A DNA stretch of 64,000 nt, from assembly GCA_905250125.1 (NCBI GenBank), contig CAJNOL010000755.1, positions 41,496-105,495 on the forward strand. The letters run 5' to 3'. Within the stretch, counting starts at the first letter, position 1, and each line of letters opens with the position of its first letter. Positions 60,089 to 64,000 of the stretch are shown here, piece by piece. The notes under the pieces are model-generated. The model saw only the letters and a program-made list of their open reading frames with translations, was not told the origin of the DNA and searched no databases. The translations under genes were made by a program, and so were the position numbers. The DNA comes from Rotaria sordida. Taxonomy: Eukaryota > Rotifera > Eurotatoria > Philodinida > Philodinidae.

Positions 60089-63000
60089 ATCGTCACTTCA
60101 ATACGCTCAATAGAATTCCGATGCTACGCTGGATTGAGAAAATACAGATTGACACCCACTACTGATGCGAATGCAACCATCTATTCCTTGACTTCAGGTT
60201 GATCTCTGTTCTTGAAAAAGAGTATATGCCGATATATGTGTGACAGATGACTTTAAGATCTAAGATCCATTTAAAAAAAGATCGATGGATATTTTTCGAA
60301 TAACTTGTGATAGAAAGAAGATAGTGTTGCGATTTTCACCGTCGAAAAGAGCAGATGAACTCGCATCGAATAATATATTATAGGGTCTCCTAAAATGTTT
60401 TATGAAGTTTTTTTTAAAGTGTTAGAAAAATGATTTCTCATACAGTAAGAAAAAAGCAAAAAGTTTTTTTTTCACAACAATTATTTGAAAAATCGATCGA
60501 TAGGCTTGCCCAAAATACTTATAACTCCTGCACTATTAAGTTCAAAAATCTGAACCTTGCGTAGTTTTGTAGATCTTCCATCGGCGGTTCGGATACATAC
60601 TTAATAACTGAAAATTCATTGTAGTCATCTCACAGGATGTGTTGGTTTTCAAAGAGGACAATTGAAAACTTTTAGAAAGAGTGGGTAAAAAAAACGAATA
60701 TATAATTCGATGTGTCTTCGTCTTCTCTTTCGAAGAGTGGCAACTGTAATTCTCTATCATATTTCTGCCAAAGCTTATTAAAAAACTTTCTATCCGTATT
60801 GTTTTTAAATAGATAGGTAATAGTTAAGTTTGGGATGCAATATCCAACATAGGGAAGATCTTATAATAAAATCACTATTCCTTGCGACTGTATCAAGTAT
60901 TACCAGATTAGTCAGTTCTGCAACCAGTATTTGTATTATGTAATTTTGAAGATCTAATTTTGAGTTACCTTTGTTAAGAGACTTGCGAACATTCATTTTT
61001 CTGTCCTCAAGATGCACTCTAAATACTTATCGAAAACGTGTCCTATTCTCACGTATATTGCTCATTGATCATCTATAACTTGAATGCACATCGACATTTC
61101 AATGTGAAACTATAGCAGACGCTTGACCAAATTGCGGTGTATTGATTCCGATAGGAATTGATAAGAATCTAAGAAGTTGGAAATTGAGATAGGACACGTG
61201 CACAAGTCACTTGTCCAGAGACTATTAGCCATCAGACTGGATGAAAATACTCAACAGATCTGAAATGGCATGTTTGACGATTTAATTTCAAAGTTCATCA
61301 CAACAGTATCAAAATATTCATCTTATTGAGGTCGTTTTCGCCTTATGCAGAATACTACGACTTAAAAAATTTGTAGACTGGTTTTTAAGGTAGAAACTAG
61401 CTATTATCAAACTATAGAATATCCTAGGAGTTCTCTTTCGCTCTGTCTGATATTCATGAGTTTTGTCACAGAATGTGCGCTTACCACCCTGGAGATATGG
61501 TACCGCAACCATTGAGCTTCTAACAGTTGAGTCACATGAAAGAACCTGCGAGAATTGAATCTGTCTTCATGGAGCATGGCTCAATACACGAGATAAATTC
61601 ATGTGTGTCAGTCGATTTAATGAAACAATAAAGATAAATATATGATGATACCTACCAATTAATTTTAGAAGTCGCAGCTCGTATTACCCAAACACATGAT
61701 TGTTTCAGGAAAGAGTTAGTTCTTCGAAATCTGTTTTATTTATACATCCATATACCCTTTTATCAAACATAGGTCTTCTTAAAAGACATCTTACGATATA
61801 TGAATGTTCAAGATGAACCATTACGAGATTGTATTAGATGAGACATTAATCTAAGCTGATTTTTCAATTTACATATAATTTTTAAGTTTGTAGTCAGAAT
61901 ATCTGAGCCAATTTAAAAACCTTCTACCAGATTTGTGTTTAAAACAGAAAATTACATCGAACATGAAATAAAAATGTGTGCAAGGTAGAGCTACATTGTC
62001 GAAAAGTTTCTGTCGTTTAAATGATCTTCAATGTTTGTTGTTTATCTCATCAACTACTCACCTTGTTGTTTTGCACAACATCGATGCTTATAAGAAACGT
62101 GTTCAATTCAAGTGAACTAAAAAGCGTCCATATCTGGATGTAAATATCAATGACAGCTAAAGTTTAGCAGAGCTAATATATCAAAGGATCTTAGATAGAT
62201 AAGGAAAATAAGAATTTGATATAACGACGAGCATGTGAAACTCTGCGAAAATATCTTATAAAAGAATAAATTAATGGAAGTTTTGTAAGACTGTGTTATT
62301 TTCAATAAGGTGCTTCACAAAAATTGCTTCATCCTTAATTAAATTTTGTGGTAACTTTCCTAATTCAAAATATTCTCCATAATATTACTACTATGAGAAA
62401 GAATTGTTTGATCAGCAAAAGCAAAGCACACTTACCTGTATGTAAAACGAATAAAATAACAACTACATGAAGCGTCTATGTTATCTCGATATCATTAAAA
62501 CTTTAACCTCGGTTTTTTACGAGAAAAAAAGAACAAATGGCAATAACTGATAAGTCCAAAGGAGGCAGTTTTTTTTAACAAAGAAATCAACGAAACAATG
62601 AAGAAACGTGCATCTTTTACATATTAATACAATAGAGCAATGATTCACTGTTTCACAGATAAGATGATAGACGACAAACTACCTCAAACAACTAAAAATG
62701 ACTCTTACTTATTGCGTGCATTCTCTAAATGATTTCAAGTGAATTCCATTGGCTCTATATGATTGCAGTTTATCCTATTGCTTCTATATTAGTTGAGTCA
62801 ATATTTCGCTAATTTTCACAAATCATGTACCCTTGTGTCCTATTTTTTGCATATTAGAAAAAATATTACGTTCTGTATGAGCGTCATGTTGGCTAGTCTT
62901 TTTTGTTACGAAGAAACTTCGTTTTTTAAGAGTTGGCTTTGTGAACGACCAATACTTCACCTTCCAAAATATGCAACTTTCTACGAAAATTCTCAATACT

Positions 63001-64000
63001 CGGTGCCAAGTTTTTTATATAGCATCATGGTAACTTTGGATGAAAAGCGGATTTTGAAACAGCATTTTCTTTTTCTGACAGAAAAATGGAATAAAAATAA
63101 TTAGATACTGTCGTTTCGAGATGAATAAGATTCGGACAGATCGTCGGTTGTGAGATAGGCTAGGTCATGTGAATTTCGTTCTTTCGTCACCTGCTGGTCA
63201 TGACTTCTAGCGATCCGAGAATAAAAATACTTTCTGCCAAACTTTTAGCTGTTTCCATTCATAAAAGACATCGACGACTTTACTACGGAGGTGTAATCCA
63301 GCATCCAACTTCTGGGAAATGGCAACAATTGATAACTGTGCACATTAATGAAAAGTTGGAAAAGCTCCGTTAGAGTTTCATAGGAGACACCATGAGAAGG
63401 TGGGTTTGCTTATCTCTCGCTCTGTGAAATATCCGACATAAATGACAGATAATAGCAGAAGTTTTTTTTCTCGAGTGTGCGCGTAGCTGTGCTCGTGAAT
63501 GTCAATGTGGAATTGAACATATGTGCTCTTCTTCTAATCCACATTCATATTCGAAATCTTACCATTCTATCCAACTTATTACTCAACAACAGGAAAATAG
63601 AATCAAAGCATGATGCACAAAGAGAAGTTCGGCAAACATTTATCCATAGTATTCCATCAACTTTATTTGCTTCATAGAAGATTTTTTCAGCTACGACTCA
63701 ATTGAAAACTATCATCTGATGAATGACTTAGCCGATACGTAATCTGGATCATGACATGATAGACATACTCACATTCTTTAGTTGCATTAATATTTGTTGT
63801 CAATCAAATTATTGAAATATGTTAAAATTCAGTGCAATGTTATAATGTCAACAAGTACAATCCATTATGCAGTAAACCGGAACGATTCTTTCTTTTAAAA
63901 AATTTCAAATCCTTTTCTTTCAAGCTTCTTGTCGCTCTTTTATTTTTAATTTTCATTGTAACTTTAAAAGGAATCTTTTTTGTCATAATTTGTTATTGTG
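60089..64000. other. Intergenic, nothing supported
   Basis: No recognised exon or RNA gene. A possible first exon (minus, 60961-61017, start MHLEDRKMNVRKS, GTAACT donor) and another (minus, about 61487-61513, start MVAVPYLQG, GTAAGC donor) have no identifiable continuation. Frames at 62793-63104 and 63477-63677 lack motifs. Confidence 0.4.

Noticed and set aside
1..64000. tRNA, rRNA and CRISPR arrays
   Set aside because: I looked for tRNA B-box-like and rRNA-like stretches and regularly spaced repeats and found none that were convincing; a covariance-model scan would be decisive.

Overview
The window is AT-rich animal DNA with compact multi-exon genes. Most introns are about 45-80 nt with GT-AG ends. 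The best fit is a bdelloid rotifer (Adineta/Rotaria type), for three reasons. It has the FG-GAP, NHL and ankyrin families that are expanded in those genomes. It has many scattered arrays of TGTGGG/CCCACA, the known bdelloid telomere hexamer. It also has TIR transposons and foldback elements inserted in introns and between genes. The assignment is inference; no marker gene was compared. Most gene models below were spliced by hand from the sequence, so exon ends are predictions, checked for GT-AG ends and for phase.

Left part (1-19.4 kb), gene-rich. In order: the last two exons of an SLC6 neurotransmitter-type transporter (+), with a 1.3 kb foldback repeat upstream; an 11-exon secreted protein of about nine EGF-like modules ending in a Hedgehog-type Hint/Hog autoprocessing domain (+); a small hydrophilic two-exon gene (+); a tandem CCCH (TIS11-like) RNA-binding protein (+); a 13-exon chimera of two DLG-type PDZ domains and an LRRC57-like leucine-rich repeat domain (+); a doubtful small gene (+); and a three-exon protein with an LRAT/NlpC-P60-like H...C arrangement (-).

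Middle part (19.4-35 kb), gene-poor. It holds a small secreted-peptide gene cut by a 10-N assembly gap (-), a 2.17 kb hAT-type element with perfect 8-bp target duplications, an 850 bp foldback element, several short hairpins built from GTGTGGG/CCCACAC, and a 425 bp inverted-repeat element whose centre is a 220 bp CCCACA-type array.

Right part (35-64 kb). It holds an intronless GTPase fused to an Hsp20/alpha-crystallin domain (+); an NHL fragment (-) between two TGTGGG modules; a 1498-aa single-pass FG-GAP protein whose membrane-anchor exons lie 1.85 kb upstream of the giant repeat exon (-); and a TMEM272-like four-helix membrane protein (-). The large intron of that last gene contains a complete 5553-bp DNA transposon with 20-bp TIRs and 8-bp target duplications. 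The transposon carries two genes: an 821-aa putative transposase, and a smaller protein that repeats the transposase N-domain and adds a zinc-finger-like region. A degraded ankyrin gene follows (-), and the last 4 kb show nothing recognisable.

The genes do not form an operon or pathway. The strongest candidate for something undescribed is the two-gene transposon at 52.6-58.2 kb. The EGF-Hog protein, the GTPase-Hsp20 fusion and the PDZ-LRRC57 chimera come next.
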